Assembly (NCBI GenBank): GCA_046350595.1
Contig: JAXMAC010000011.1
Location: forward strand, 1 to 50,310
Length of the DNA: 50,310 bases
Source: JAHFOW01 sp046350595
GTDB taxonomy: Bacteria > Planctomycetota > Brocadiia > Brocadiales > Brocadiaceae
Direction of reading: 5' to 3'
In this document: positions 16,826-25,107 of the stretch, piece after piece
Position numbering within the stretch: position 1 is the first letter of the stretch
Layout of the letters: every line of letters begins with the position of its first letter
The notes under the pieces: model-generated
What the model was told of the DNA's origin: nothing
The model's input: only the letters and a program-made list of their open reading frames with translations
The model's database searches: none
Made by a program: the position numbers and the translations under genes

Positions 16826-17965
16826 TTAAGGCGTTGAAACGTCACCGATAGCGTAAAGTTTTCCATCGTTTGAACCAATATAAATGGTTCCATCGGCATC
16901 AATCGTTGGTGATGATTCTATGGCATCGCCTGTTTCAAACACCCACAATAACGCTCCATCGGAAGTAAGGGCATATACTTTTTTATCCCGGGACCCTACG
17001 TAAATAGTATCGTCTGCGCCTATCGCGGGAGATGAACGCACAGAAGCGTCTGTTTCATATTGCCATTTAAGCTTTCCTTCTGATGTAAAAGCATAGATAT
17101 TATTGTCGCCGGAACCAAAGTAGATAGAGCCTTTACTGTCGATAGCAGCTGAGGAATCAATGTCGTAAAGTGTGTTAAAAGTCCATTCCACCTGTCCGTC
17201 TGCCCGAAATGCATAAAATTTTGCGTCTTCAGAGCCGATATAGATGTTTCCATTGGTTGTAAGTAAAGGGGAGGCATCTAAAAGATACCTGGTGCCGAAA
17301 CTCCATATTGCCTTGCCTTCCGGTTTCATAGCAAATAAATAATAGTCGCCGGAACCAAAATACACTATTCCATCGGGCGCGATTGCAGGGGAAGAGACGA
17401 TATGGTCGGCGGTCTTTTGAGTCCAGATTAAATGCCCATCCCCGGTGATGGCGTGAAGTTTTTTATCCCACGAGCCGACATAAATTGTATTATCATTTCC
17501 AATGGCAGGCGAAGATATAATTCCGCCCTCACTTTTGTATTTCCAGAGCAAAGTACCATCAGGTTTTAAGGCATAGAGGTGACTATCCCACGACCCAAAA
17601 AGGATGGTGCCATCTTTTCTAACAGCGGGGGATGATTCAATCTCGCCTTGTGTTTCAAAAGTCCATTTCAATTTTCCGTCCCGTGTGATGGCGTAAAGTT
17701 TTTTATCTTGTGAACCAAAGTAGATGGTACCATCTGCTCCTATAGCCGGTGAGGAGGTAACGGGACCATTTGTTTGAAATGACCATTTCAGGGAAGGTTT
17801 TTGAACACTTATAGAGGGACTTTTCCCTGTATGCCGTAAATCGTGACGGAACATAGGCCATGGAGAATCAGCAATCTGTGCATAAAGATTGGTTGATGAA
17901 CAAAAAGCAGGCAAGGAAAACGAAAAGATAAGTGAAATGAAAAACAATCGGTACTTTTTTAACAT
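16826..17965 (-). CDS. Exported PQQ-type beta-propeller repeat protein
   Basis: 379 residues with a signal peptide (basic MLKKYR, then a hydrophobic stretch to about residue 30, with a likely cleavage after YAQ). It is followed by about eight repeats of roughly 38 residues carrying IxSSPAIxxDGTIYxGSxDxxLYAL and GxLKWxF/Y. This is the PQQ-like (pyrrolo-quinoline quinone) propeller repeat. Many such proteins bind no PQQ and act as scaffolds (BamB-like). An early WPMFRHDLRHTGKSP motif is typical of these stand-alone secreted propellers. It is transcribed alone. The spacer to hisB (17966-18230) holds repeat D copy 1. Confidence 0.82.
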   Translation of the reverse strand: MLKKYRLFFISLIFSFSLPAFCSSTNLYAQIADSPWPMFRHDLRHTGKSPSISVQKPSLKWSFQTNGPVTSSPAIGADGTIYFGSQDKKLYAITRDGKLKWTFETQGEIESSPAVRKDGTILFGSWDSHLYALKPDGTLLWKYKSEGGIISSPAIGNDNTIYVGSWDKKLHAITGDGHLIWTQKTADHIVSSPAIAPDGIVYFGSGDYYLFAMKPEGKAIWSFGTRYLLDASPLLTTNGNIYIGSEDAKFYAFRADGQVEWTFNTLYDIDSSAAIDSKGSIYFGSGDNNIYAFTSEGKLKWQYETDASVRSSPAIGADDTIYVGSRDKKVYALTSDGALLWVFETGDAIESSPTIDADGTIYIGSNDGKLYAIGDVSTP

Positions 17966-18047
17966 GGAGTTTTTCTTTCTTTATAAAGATGAATACATAT
18001 ATTCTTAGCACAGCAACGCCGCAACCAATTCTTCTTTATGAAAAGGG

Positions 18048-18221
18048 GGAGATTGCTTCGGAAAAGACCCCTCGCAATGACACTTACTATGCTCTTTGAT
18101 GGTACACAGCACGTTGTCATTGCGAGCGGAGCAAGCAATCTTTCCCTCATAAACAAACTTCACCTCCTGATAAGAAGTACATGAGATTGTGAAAACTTAC
18201 AAAAAAAGGAAGTTTTTACAG
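18048..18221. repeat. Dispersed repeat, family D, copy 1
   Basis: A roughly 174-bp element made of an inverted-repeat hairpin (GATTGCTTCGG...CTCGCAATGAC facing GTCATTGCGAGCGGAGCAAG), an ACTTCACCTCC...GAAGT hairpin and a final AAAACTT...AAGTTTTT hairpin. Copy 2 lies at 22378-22558 in the same orientation. The roughly 36-bp core (about 18081-18116) is inverted relative to copy 2. Confidence 0.85.
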
Positions 18222-18230
18222 GATAAGACT

Positions 18231-18824
18231 TTAGAGCACCCCTTTAGTAGAGGGGACATCTTTTCTTCTCTCATCGATTTGCACACCATTTTCCAGCGCC
18301 TTTGCAACTCCCTTAAAAATGGCCTCTGCTATATGATGCGCATTCGTACCATAAGGCACATTGATGTGAAGGTTAATACCGGCATTCGTGCTGAACGCCT
18401 CAAAAAATTCTTCGATGAGTTCAGCGTCAAAGGTCCCGATCTTTTCTCCGGGAAACGAAACATGGTAAATCAATGCAGGTCTGCCACTGATATCTATGGC
18501 TATGCTGGCAAGCGATTCCTGCATGGGCACGCTTGCACTTGAAAAACGTCGTATGCCCTTTTTATCACCCAGCGCTTCCTTAATTCCCTGTCCCAGACAT
18601 ATTCCCACGTCTTCTACGGTATGATGGTCGTCTACAAAACGGTCCCCGCTTGCCTTGATTGTCAGGTCAAACAGTGCGTGCTTGGTCAGTAAGTCGAGCA
18701 TATGATCGAGGAAGCCTACGCCGGTATTGATTTGACTATTACCCTCACCGTCCAGGGTGATCGTGAGTTCAACCTGTGTTTCTCTGGTTTTTCTTTTTAC
18801 GGTCGCTGTTCTTTGGTTTTTCAT
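18231..18824 (-). CDS. hisB: Imidazoleglycerol-phosphate dehydratase
   Basis: A 197-residue monofunctional HisB, catalysing the sixth step of histidine synthesis (a Mn-dependent dehydration). The metal-binding motifs DDHHTVED (His67, His68, Glu71) and NAHHIAEAIFK are present, with GVGFLDHML near the N-terminus. No phosphatase domain is fused. Its start overlaps the hisC stop by 4 bp (ATGA), so hisD-hisC-hisB is one translationally coupled operon. The stop lies 9 bp before repeat D copy 1, which may form the transcript's 3' end. Confidence 0.95.
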   Translation of the reverse strand: MKNQRTATVKRKTRETQVELTITLDGEGNSQINTGVGFLDHMLDLLTKHALFDLTIKASGDRFVDDHHTVEDVGICLGQGIKEALGDKKGIRRFSSASVPMQESLASIAIDISGRPALIYHVSFPGEKIGTFDAELIEEFFEAFSTNAGINLHINVPYGTNAHHIAEAIFKGVAKALENGVQIDERRKDVPSTKGVL

Positions 18825-19873
18825 TTTATATGTACGAGTTCTTTAAGGTTTTTTAAGAGCGTATCAATTTCTTCTTGCGTACCAATAGTTATCCGCAGGC
18901 AGTCGTCCAACCGCCTGAGACCAAAATACCTTACCAGTATTTTTCTCGATTTTAACGCCAGGTACAGGTCGTGTGCGGAGACACCTTTCATACACCTTGC
19001 CAGCACAAAATTGGTATGGGAAGGATACACAAAGAATCCCATATTTTGTAAGGATTTGATAAGATATCTTTTTGTTTCTTTTATTTTTTCAACGTTGGCC
19101 TTCATGTATTTCTGGTCATCAAGCGCGGCTACCGCAGCTATGATGCTGAGCCTGTCAGCATTATAGGAGTCCTTTACCTTCATCATTCCTTTGATGAGAG
19201 ACTCCTGTGCGATACAGAAACCAAAGCGAATGCCGGCTAATGAATATGATTTTGAAAGGGTACGGAGGATGAGTATGTTGTTGTGTTTTTCAACCAGCGA
19301 AAGGCAATTGTCGTCTCCAAAATCGGCATACGCCTCGTCTACGACAAGTACGCCGTCTACTTGAGAGGCAATTTGAGAGATATCCTTCGGCGATAGTGTT
19401 GTGCCGGAAGGTGAGTTGGGGTTTGCCACAAATGTTATCTTTGCGCCTTTCACAGCGAAATTTTTTTGTAAAGTATAATCTTCGGTAAAGTCTACGGCGT
19501 AAGGTTCTGCATCCTGCAACTCGGCGAGTGTTTTGTAGAGCGGGTACGATGGGTAAGGAAATACAACTTTGTCCCCCTGTCCTGCAAAGCTCCGAGTGAT
19601 GATGGTGAGCAGGTCGTCAGAACCATTTCCCACCATGATATATTCCGGCTTTGTGCCAAGCGCCTCTGCTATTTTTAATCTGGCAGTTGTTGCAACCGGA
19701 TCAGGGTAAAGCCTGAGGCTGTCGTTCACCGCCTCTTTGATTGCGTTCAAAACCTTTGAAGATGGTGGGTAGGGATTCTCATTGGTGTTAAGTTTTACAT
19801 AGATACCGTCTTTAGGTTGTTCGCCAGGTGTGTATCCCGACATCCTTTCGATATTGCTGCGAAAATAACTCAA
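18821..19873 (-). CDS. hisC: Histidinol-phosphate aminotransferase
   Basis: A 350-residue PLP-dependent class I/II aminotransferase converting imidazole-acetol phosphate to histidinol phosphate. It shows NENPYPPS near the N-terminus, VGNGSDDLL, ANPNSPSGT, VVDEAYADF, and the PLP lysine Lys208 in TLSKSYSLAGIRFGF; RFGLRRLDDCLRITIG near the end is also typical. It lies between hisD (11 bp gap) and hisB (4 bp overlap). Length is normal. Confidence 0.95.
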   Translation of the reverse strand: MSYFRSNIERMSGYTPGEQPKDGIYVKLNTNENPYPPSSKVLNAIKEAVNDSLRLYPDPVATTARLKIAEALGTKPEYIMVGNGSDDLLTIITRSFAGQGDKVVFPYPSYPLYKTLAELQDAEPYAVDFTEDYTLQKNFAVKGAKITFVANPNSPSGTTLSPKDISQIASQVDGVLVVDEAYADFGDDNCLSLVEKHNNILILRTLSKSYSLAGIRFGFCIAQESLIKGMMKVKDSYNADRLSIIAAVAALDDQKYMKANVEKIKETKRYLIKSLQNMGFFVYPSHTNFVLARCMKGVSAHDLYLALKSRKILVRYFGLRRLDDCLRITIGTQEEIDTLLKNLKELVHIK

Positions 19874-19884
19874 CAGTGTACTCC

Positions 19885-21198
19885 TTATTTCTCAGAAGAA
19901 TTTTGTATATTTAATCTTATTTGAACGGATTGTGTATGTGCATCAAGTCCTTCAACACGTGAAATTTCTGCAAGATCGCTGGAGACGTCTTTGAGCGCCG
20001 CCTTAGAGTAGCTTATTATGCTCGATCGCTTCAGGAAATCATTTACCGACAATCCTGAAGAAAAACGGGCTGTTCCGCTCGTAGGAAGCACATGAGACGG
20101 GCCGGCAATATAGTCTCCAACGGCTACGGGGGTGTAAGCCCCCAGAAAGATTGCGCCGGCATGTTTTATCTTTGCAAGCACTGTCCTGGGGTTCTTTGTC
20201 ATAATCTGTAAATGTTCCGGCGCCAAGACGTTGGCAATCTCCACACATTCGTCTATATTTTTAACCAAAATAATTACACCATAGGTATCGAGAAATTTTT
20301 TAGTATCAACAGACCGTCTGAGTTTAGATAATTGCTGCTGTAAATCGTCAATAACCTGACCTACCAGAGACTCTGAGTAGGTGACCAGTATGGAGATACC
20401 AGGTGTGTGTTCTGCCTGTGACAATAAATCAGATGCCACAAACGAAGGATGAGCGCGGTCATCCGCTATGATCAGTACCTCGCTGGGGCCTGCCAGCATA
20501 TCAATGCCGGCATATCCAAAAATTTCTTTTTTTGCAAGCGTTACAAAAATATTCCCCGGGCCTACAATCTTGTCTACCTTCGGGATTGTTTCCGTGCCGA
20601 AGGCAAGGGCGGCAATAGCCTGAGCGCCGCCTACTTTATAGATTTCGTTTACACCAGCCTCTTTTGCTGCCACCAGCCTTTCCGGTGGAATTGTTCCATC
20701 CTTTGCGGGTGGCGTTGCCATTACAATCTTTTTCACACCCGCTACCCGTGCAGGGATCGTATTCATCAACACTGTGGATGGATATGAAGCTGCGCCGCCC
20801 GGCACATATACACCTGCGCTTTCGATGGGAGAATACGCGGTATCAAGCACTACACCCTTTGTTTTTAAAGGACCGACCGGAGGGATTCGAATGTGCTCCT
20901 GATAAGCCCATATATTGGCAATGGCCCGTTGGATGGATTTTACCAATGAAGGTGAAACTTTCCGATACGCTTCTTCTGTTTCATTTTCTTTTACACGAAA
21001 CCCGCCTGACGAAAGACAAACCTTATCAAAACGTTTACTATAGGTTATAAGAGCCTTGTCGCCCTGTTTTTGGACATCACGAATAACGTCGAGAACAGTT
21101 GTTCTGATCTCTGTTAAGCCGTCTAAGATGCTTAACCGTTGTTTAACTTGATCAATTTCCTTGCCAATATCACACTCCCACGCCTTGATAATCCGCAT
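19885..21198 (-). CDS. hisD: Histidinol dehydrogenase
   Basis: About 437 residues; oxidises histidinol to histidine using two NAD+ and zinc. Typical stretches are VPGGAASYPSTVLMN, KVGGAQAIAALAFGT, VDKIVGPGN, DMLAGPSEVLI, ASDLLSQAEH and GPSHVLPTSGTARF. I place the start at the ATG at 21198 (MRIIKAWE), which matches the usual beginning of HisD. A TTG at 21213 in the same frame would add five residues. It is the first gene of the hisDCB operon, with a consensus promoter at 21280-21308. Confidence 0.95.
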   Translation of the reverse strand: MRIIKAWECDIGKEIDQVKQRLSILDGLTEIRTTVLDVIRDVQKQGDKALITYSKRFDKVCLSSGGFRVKENETEEAYRKVSPSLVKSIQRAIANIWAYQEHIRIPPVGPLKTKGVVLDTAYSPIESAGVYVPGGAASYPSTVLMNTIPARVAGVKKIVMATPPAKDGTIPPERLVAAKEAGVNEIYKVGGAQAIAALAFGTETIPKVDKIVGPGNIFVTLAKKEIFGYAGIDMLAGPSEVLIIADDRAHPSFVASDLLSQAEHTPGISILVTYSESLVGQVIDDLQQQLSKLRRSVDTKKFLDTYGVIILVKNIDECVEIANVLAPEHLQIMTKNPRTVLAKIKHAGAIFLGAYTPVAVGDYIAGPSHVLPTSGTARFSSGLSVNDFLKRSSIISYSKAALKDVSSDLAEISRVEGLDAHTQSVQIRLNIQNSSEK

Positions 21199-21279
21199 CT
21201 TTAATATTCTCAAAATGAACGAAGCCTGAAACCTCGTTCTCTTTATAAAACCTTTATGTAAAAAGAAGTTAAAGGAAAA

Positions 21280-21308
21280 ATTATATTTTTTGTCAAAAAT
21301 ATTGTCAA
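21280..21308 (-). promoter_or_regulatory. Sigma70-type promoter for hisDCB
   Basis: On the minus strand TTGACA (21303-21308), 17 bp, TATAAT (21280-21285): both boxes match consensus perfectly with ideal spacing. The -10 lies about 80 bp upstream of the hisD start. Confidence 0.75.
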
Positions 21309-21319
21309 GGGAAATGAAT

Positions 21320-21348
21320 TTGACAATTTTTATGTGGTTTTGTATAGT
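21320..21348 (+). promoter_or_regulatory. Sigma70-type promoter for the PpiC-type foldase
   Basis: TTGACA (21320-21325), 17 bp, TATAGT (21343-21348). The -35 box is 11 bp from that of the divergent hisD promoter, so the two face away from a shared control region. Confidence 0.7.
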
Positions 21349-21388
21349 TACTGAAAGTCTTTGAAATCTTCATACATCATACTATTTT

Positions 21389-22348
21389 TTGAAAGAAATG
21401 ATAGTGAATAAACGGTTCGTATCTTTATTGTGGGTTATTTTTTTATTATTCCAGCAGTCCGCATTTTCCCGGGTTACCTTTCCTGCCGACAAGAAACAAC
21501 AAAACGACGTTTTAGTCACCGTTAATGGCAAGAAAATAACCTATGACGATATTGCCAGTCGCCTCGCATACTTTAAGGATTCAGACCCGGAAAACCTGAA
21601 GGCTATTAAACAGGAAATTATTGACCAATTGGTGACGGACGTACTCGTCGATGAATTCATTGATAAACAGGGTTTAGTGGTTGCGCCTGAAGAAGTTGAC
21701 AGGGAAGTTGAACAAATACGAAATAATATAACGAATAGCCGGCAGAATGTCACATTACCCCTGGAGCAAATCCTTGCATCGGCGGGTATAAATATCAATG
21801 AATTAAAAAAAAGCATAAAACACTCTATTGCCCTTGAAAGATATTTTAGCAATAAGCTCGACGAGAAGATGTTGAAGAAATATTTTGAAGAGAATAAAAA
21901 TATTTTTAACGGCGAGTCAGTTAAGGTCAGCCATATTCTTATTGATACAAGAAATATGAAGACACAGGACGAAATTTCAAAGGCACTGGAGCAGATTAAG
22001 ACCATTAAAAGAGAAATTGACCGGGGTACTTCTTTTGAAGAAGCTGCAAAAAAATATTCAAACCATCCATCGGCTGAAGATGGCGGAGATCTGGGATATA
22101 TACAAAGAAAAGGTGTCCTGGCAAAGGCTTTTCTGGATACGGCGTTTTCTTTACGGATAGGCGAGGTAAGCGACCCTGTTCAGACTGAATACGGATACCA
22201 CCTGATAAAAGTTACCGATAAAAAGGAAGGCGCTCAGATTCAATTTGCAGAAGTTAAGGAAAAAGTTCGTAATGAAGCGCTGGATGCGGAAATCATAAAG
22301 TTGATTGACCGCCTTCACAAAGAAGCCAGGATTGTTACCGACCAGTAA
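21389..22348 (+). CDS. Exported PpiC/SurA-like peptidyl-prolyl isomerase
   Basis: Up to 319 residues. A signal peptide (NKRFVSLLWVIFLLFQQSAFS) precedes a SurA-N-like helical chaperone region (about 45-165) and one parvulin PpiC domain (about 175-280: VKVSHILIDT, AAKKYSNHPSAEDGGDLGYI, DPVQTEYGYHLIKV). It should fold envelope proteins in the periplasm or the equivalent compartment. The start is uncertain: TTG 21389, ATG 21398 or GTG 21404, the last having GAAAG at the best distance. Transcribed divergently from hisDCB. Confidence 0.85.
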   Translation: MKEMIVNKRFVSLLWVIFLLFQQSAFSRVTFPADKKQQNDVLVTVNGKKITYDDIASRLAYFKDSDPENLKAIKQEIIDQLVTDVLVDEFIDKQGLVVAPEEVDREVEQIRNNITNSRQNVTLPLEQILASAGININELKKSIKHSIALERYFSNKLDEKMLKKYFEENKNIFNGESVKVSHILIDTRNMKTQDEISKALEQIKTIKREIDRGTSFEEAAKKYSNHPSAEDGGDLGYIQRKGVLAKAFLDTAFSLRIGEVSDPVQTEYGYHLIKVTDKKEGAQIQFAEVKEKVRNEALDAEIIKLIDRLHKEARIVTDQ

Positions 22349-22377
22349 ACACGCGCACCGGATAAATAAGACATTTC

Positions 22378-22558
22378 GGGAGAAAGATTGCTTCGGAAAA
22401 AGACCCTCGCAATGACAACGTGCTGTGTGCCATCAAAGAGCATAGTAAGTGTCATTGCGAGCGGAGCGAAGCAATCTTTCCCTCATAAACAAACTTCACC
22501 TCCTGATAAGAAGTACCTTGGACTGTGAAAAACTTACAAAAAAGGAAGTTTTTACAGA
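22378..22558. repeat. Dispersed repeat, family D, copy 2
   Basis: The same outer arms and 3' tail as 18048-18221 (AGATTGCTTCGG-like arm, CTCATAAACAAACTTCACCT, GGAAGTTTTTACAG), same orientation. The core at about 22416-22451, reading CAACGTGCTGTGTGCCATC, is the reverse complement of the core in copy 1 apart from one or two bases. Confidence 0.85.
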
Positions 22559-22575
22559 GTAATACTATATCGAAA

Positions 22576-23250
22576 CTAATTTGGCGCATTTTTCTTATGG
22601 AGATAATCAATGATTTCTTTCGATGTCGTTAGTTTTTGTGCAAGCGCATAGGTGATCTTTTCAATAGCATCATCTACTGCCGGGGCAAATTTAGGTCCTG
22701 CGGTAACCCACCATTCATACTCTACCCGTGAGCTTACAAAGTCGATGCCTTTTCCTTCCACCGCAATGTCTGATTCCCACATTTTATTCATGTTTGGGTC
22801 TAAAAATGATGAAATGATGGAAAGTTTATGTCGTCCAATAGCCCTCCAAACAGACTCCTCTATCTGAAGTTCAATTTCTGAACTTTTCATGCTAAAGGTT
22901 ACAATTCCATCCAATGGTTCTTTATTGCCTTGTAAATTATCGAGTACGATAACCTTGTTAAATATAAGTTTTGACATTTCCTCAATCTTCGGTGCGAGAG
23001 ATTGACCGATTGGAAATGTGTAATTGTGGATACCAATGTTATAGTGGGTAAGTTGTTCCTTTTGGACATAGTTTCGCAAGGCAGGGTCAATATAAATTCC
23101 TACGGTATTATTCAAGGGGGATAGTTGATGAACCCGCTCATCGATTTTTGGTGAGAGTTTTACATCGGGTCTTGAGCCGCTCAGACATCCGTATAAAACC
23201 AGTAAACTCAAAAGAATTGGGCAATATTTCAAAAAATTAATTTTTTTCAT
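22576..23250 (-). CDS. Lipoprotein of unknown function
   Basis: 224 residues with a lipoprotein signal: MKKINFLKY, a hydrophobic run, then LYGC with Cys22 as the lipidation site. The mature part has mixed alpha/beta character (VGIYIDPALRNYV, GQSLAPKIEEMSKLIF, VTFSMKSSEIELQ) and ends in a charged helix. The layout recalls small outer-membrane-associated lipoproteins, but I do not recognise a family. It starts 13 bp after the stop of the PAS protein, so the two are probably co-transcribed. GGAG lies a few bases before the ATG. Confidence 0.7.
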   Translation of the reverse strand: MKKINFLKYCPILLSLLVLYGCLSGSRPDVKLSPKIDERVHQLSPLNNTVGIYIDPALRNYVQKEQLTHYNIGIHNYTFPIGQSLAPKIEEMSKLIFNKVIVLDNLQGNKEPLDGIVTFSMKSSEIELQIEESVWRAIGRHKLSIISSFLDPNMNKMWESDIAVEGKGIDFVSSRVEYEWWVTAGPKFAPAVDDAIEKITYALAQKLTTSKEIIDYLHKKNAPN

Positions 23251-23263
23251 GGAGGTAAATATC

Positions 23264-23686
23264 TTATTTTTTCCATTTCACAGGGACGTCAGCGCTTTCC
23301 CTGCCAATAAGTATAACACCTTTTACCTTTTTCAGTCTATTATAAATCGGATATGTTTTTAAAAGAAGAAGGTTGCCCGTTTGCGGGCTTAATATCTCGC
23401 TCGTCATCGTTTTGCCGGTCTTTAATGTTTGCCATGTGGGACAATTTTTACAGGCCATCGCAAATTTGTGTTTAATAAAGAAGCACTTTTTTCCAACAGG
23501 ACGATCGGAGAAAAAATGCCTTGCCTCATTGTTGAGTTTTATTACGTTAAAGTCTTCATCAAACACAATGATTGGGTCTGTGATTGCATTAAAAATACGG
23601 TCTGATTCACCCCATGCCTTCGATGTCCTTCCATGTCCCGAATGCTTTTTCCTGATGGACTTTCCTGTTTGTGCTGAAGTTGCCAT
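23264..23686 (-). CDS. Single PAS-domain protein
   Basis: 140 residues: a basic N-terminal tail (about 1-28), then a PAS fold (ESDRIFNAITDPIIVFDEDF, VIKLNNEARHFF) with the motif CFFIKHKFAMACKNCPTW, the cysteine-rich loop often seen in PAS domains of redox or metal sensors. No kinase or other output domain follows. It probably acts through protein contact. It precedes the lipoprotein by 13 bp. No convincing ribosome site is seen before the chosen ATG. Confidence 0.65.
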   Translation of the reverse strand: MATSAQTGKSIRKKHSGHGRTSKAWGESDRIFNAITDPIIVFDEDFNVIKLNNEARHFFSDRPVGKKCFFIKHKFAMACKNCPTWQTLKTGKTMTSEILSPQTGNLLLLKTYPIYNRLKKVKGVILIGRESADVPVKWKK

Positions 23687-23980
23687 AGTTGATGATTTAT
23701 ATCTGTTTTTTCAAACGAAGGGGCGTATTGCAATATGCCCACCCTAATACAAGCAATAAAAGTGCCAATAACGTATATTTCTGATTGTACCATGATGATA
23801 GTTTGCGCAAATAACGGATAAATTGATATATAGGTAAATGTAATTAATTTGTTTTGGCATTTAGTATAAAGAGAGGTGAAATGTTTTTGATGAAAATATT
23901 TGGTGGTAATGAGCCAGTATTTGAGGCTCAAGAGGGGAAGCGTTTACAGGGAGGTGGAAAATATTATTTTTTATGCTCAT

Positions 23981-24023
23981 AAAAAAAGGCAGTCGTTAAC
24001 GATGAGAATTAACAACTGCCTTT
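23981..24023 (-). terminator. Intrinsic terminator for the small secreted protein gene
   Basis: On the minus strand the hairpin AAAGGCAGT-T-GTTAA...TTAAC-G-ACTGCCTTT (about 14 paired bases, one mismatch, 9-nt loop) runs directly into a T7 tract at 23987-23981. It lies 40 bp after the stop of the gene at 24064-24408. Confidence 0.8.
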
Positions 24024-24063
24024 GAACGAAAAATTACTTAAAATGGCAAAAAAGAAAAAGACC

Positions 24064-24408
24064 TTAGTGCGACCCGCTTGGATGAAGTGCTTTTGCGCCC
24101 AGATCCAAAGATATGAATCTGATGTTTTTTTCTTCCAGGGTAACCTCTGTATGAGCTGCTTGACCGCCATGCTCGTGAACTGAAACTTCGTATGTTCCTG
24201 GTTTCAACTCAAATACACAGGTTCCATTCTTTCCGGTTGTGCAGGTGTTGTCGCCAACCTTTATCTCTGCGCCCTCAATAGGCGTACCAATTGCAATTGC
24301 AGTAACCCACAATTTTGCTGGTTTTACCTGATAAGCCTGTACCTTTGCAACACCAATTCCAGTAACCAATGCCACACCCATAATACCTGCGAATATCTTC
24401 TTCAACAT
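24064..24408 (-). CDS. Small secreted protein with carboxypeptidase-regulatory-like fold
   Basis: 114 residues. A signal peptide (MLKKIFAGIMGVALVTGIGV, likely cleavage after VQA) is followed by a compact beta-sandwich pattern (KLWVTAIAIGTPIEGAEI, TCTTGKNGTCVFELKPGTYE, VSVHEHGGQA). PGTYEVSV is the signature of carboxypeptidase-regulatory-like/prealbumin-like domains. Two cysteines (TCTTGKNGTC) could form a disulfide. The gene has its own promoter (24563-24590), a good ribosome site (AAGGAGATTG) and its own terminator, so it is monocistronic. Role unknown. Confidence 0.72.
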   Translation of the reverse strand: MLKKIFAGIMGVALVTGIGVAKVQAYQVKPAKLWVTAIAIGTPIEGAEIKVGDNTCTTGKNGTCVFELKPGTYEVSVHEHGGQAAHTEVTLEEKNIRFISLDLGAKALHPSGSH

Positions 24409-24562
24409 AACTACAATCTCCTTTCTTTAAATATAATAGATCGATATTAAGATTTCATTCAACCCCAAAAAATATGTTAGTAATTTTCTTCTCCCGTACT
24501 CCACCCCCTTTCGCAACATGAATACAGTCACCATGATCAGTTAATTAAAAAAAAGCTAATCA

Positions 24563-24590
24563 ATTATACATTTTATAAGTTTCGCGTCAA
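24563..24590 (-). promoter_or_regulatory. Sigma70-type promoter for the small secreted protein
   Basis: On the minus strand TTGACG (24585-24590), 16 bp, TATAAT (24563-24568). The predicted transcript would have a 5' leader of roughly 145 nt before the ATG at 24408. I see no obvious riboswitch in that leader. Confidence 0.65.
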
Positions 24591-24604
24591 GATTTATATT
24601 TAGG

Positions 24605-25096
24605 TTATTCTTCTTTTGATTGAGTAATGCTTACTATGAGTGCGCCTTCATTATCCTTGAATCCCTTGCCGTAAAGTCCGATAATATCGTCGTTCATAGA
24701 AAGGTATAAAAATTCTCCATCTTCGCCGGGAAGGACATTTATTGACCCTGAAGTACCCATGGGGAAAATCCTGCCACAATCACCAAACCTGCCAATAAGC
24801 TTACCGATGGGTTGACCGGGAAACACATAATCTTTCAATGCAGGCACAGGAATACCATCGGCTGTGTGTCCTTCAGGGAATAAGTGAGGATTGCAACTCC
24901 ATAAGTTATTCTTGCGTACTTCCCACTTGAAACTCATGCCGCACTGGGCAACAATATCCGTCATTTCCCAAACAATGTTGGCGTGCACGACCGTCGTTTC
25001 GGCGTGAACATTTTTCAAGACTGGTAGTGAAAATGCCAAAACACATAAAACTATTATTGAGAAAAAGTTCCAGCGTGATTTAATTTTCGGGTGCAT
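24605..25096 (-). CDS. Secreted protein of unknown function
   Basis: I place the start at the ATG at 25096 (MHPKIKSRWNFF), giving about 163 residues with a signal peptide (FSIIVLCVLAFSLPVL, cleavage near VHA). The frame is open further upstream but would then run into the FmdE-like gene. The mature part has a Cys-containing segment (MSFKWEVRKNNLWSCNPH) and a C-terminal beta region (GKLIGRFGD, FLYLSMNDDIIGLY, DNEGALIVSIT) resembling the galactose-lectin (PA-IL-like) type of calcium-binding sandwich; this similarity is from pattern only. It starts 11 bp after the FmdE-like gene, so they form an operon. Confidence 0.6.
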   Translation of the reverse strand: MHPKIKSRWNFFSIIVLCVLAFSLPVLKNVHAETTVVHANIVWEMTDIVAQCGMSFKWEVRKNNLWSCNPHLFPEGHTADGIPVPALKDYVFPGQPIGKLIGRFGDCGRIFPMGTSGSINVLPGEDGEFLYLSMNDDIIGLYGKGFKDNEGALIVSITQSKEE

Positions 25097-25107
25097 AAAA
25101 CTTTTGA

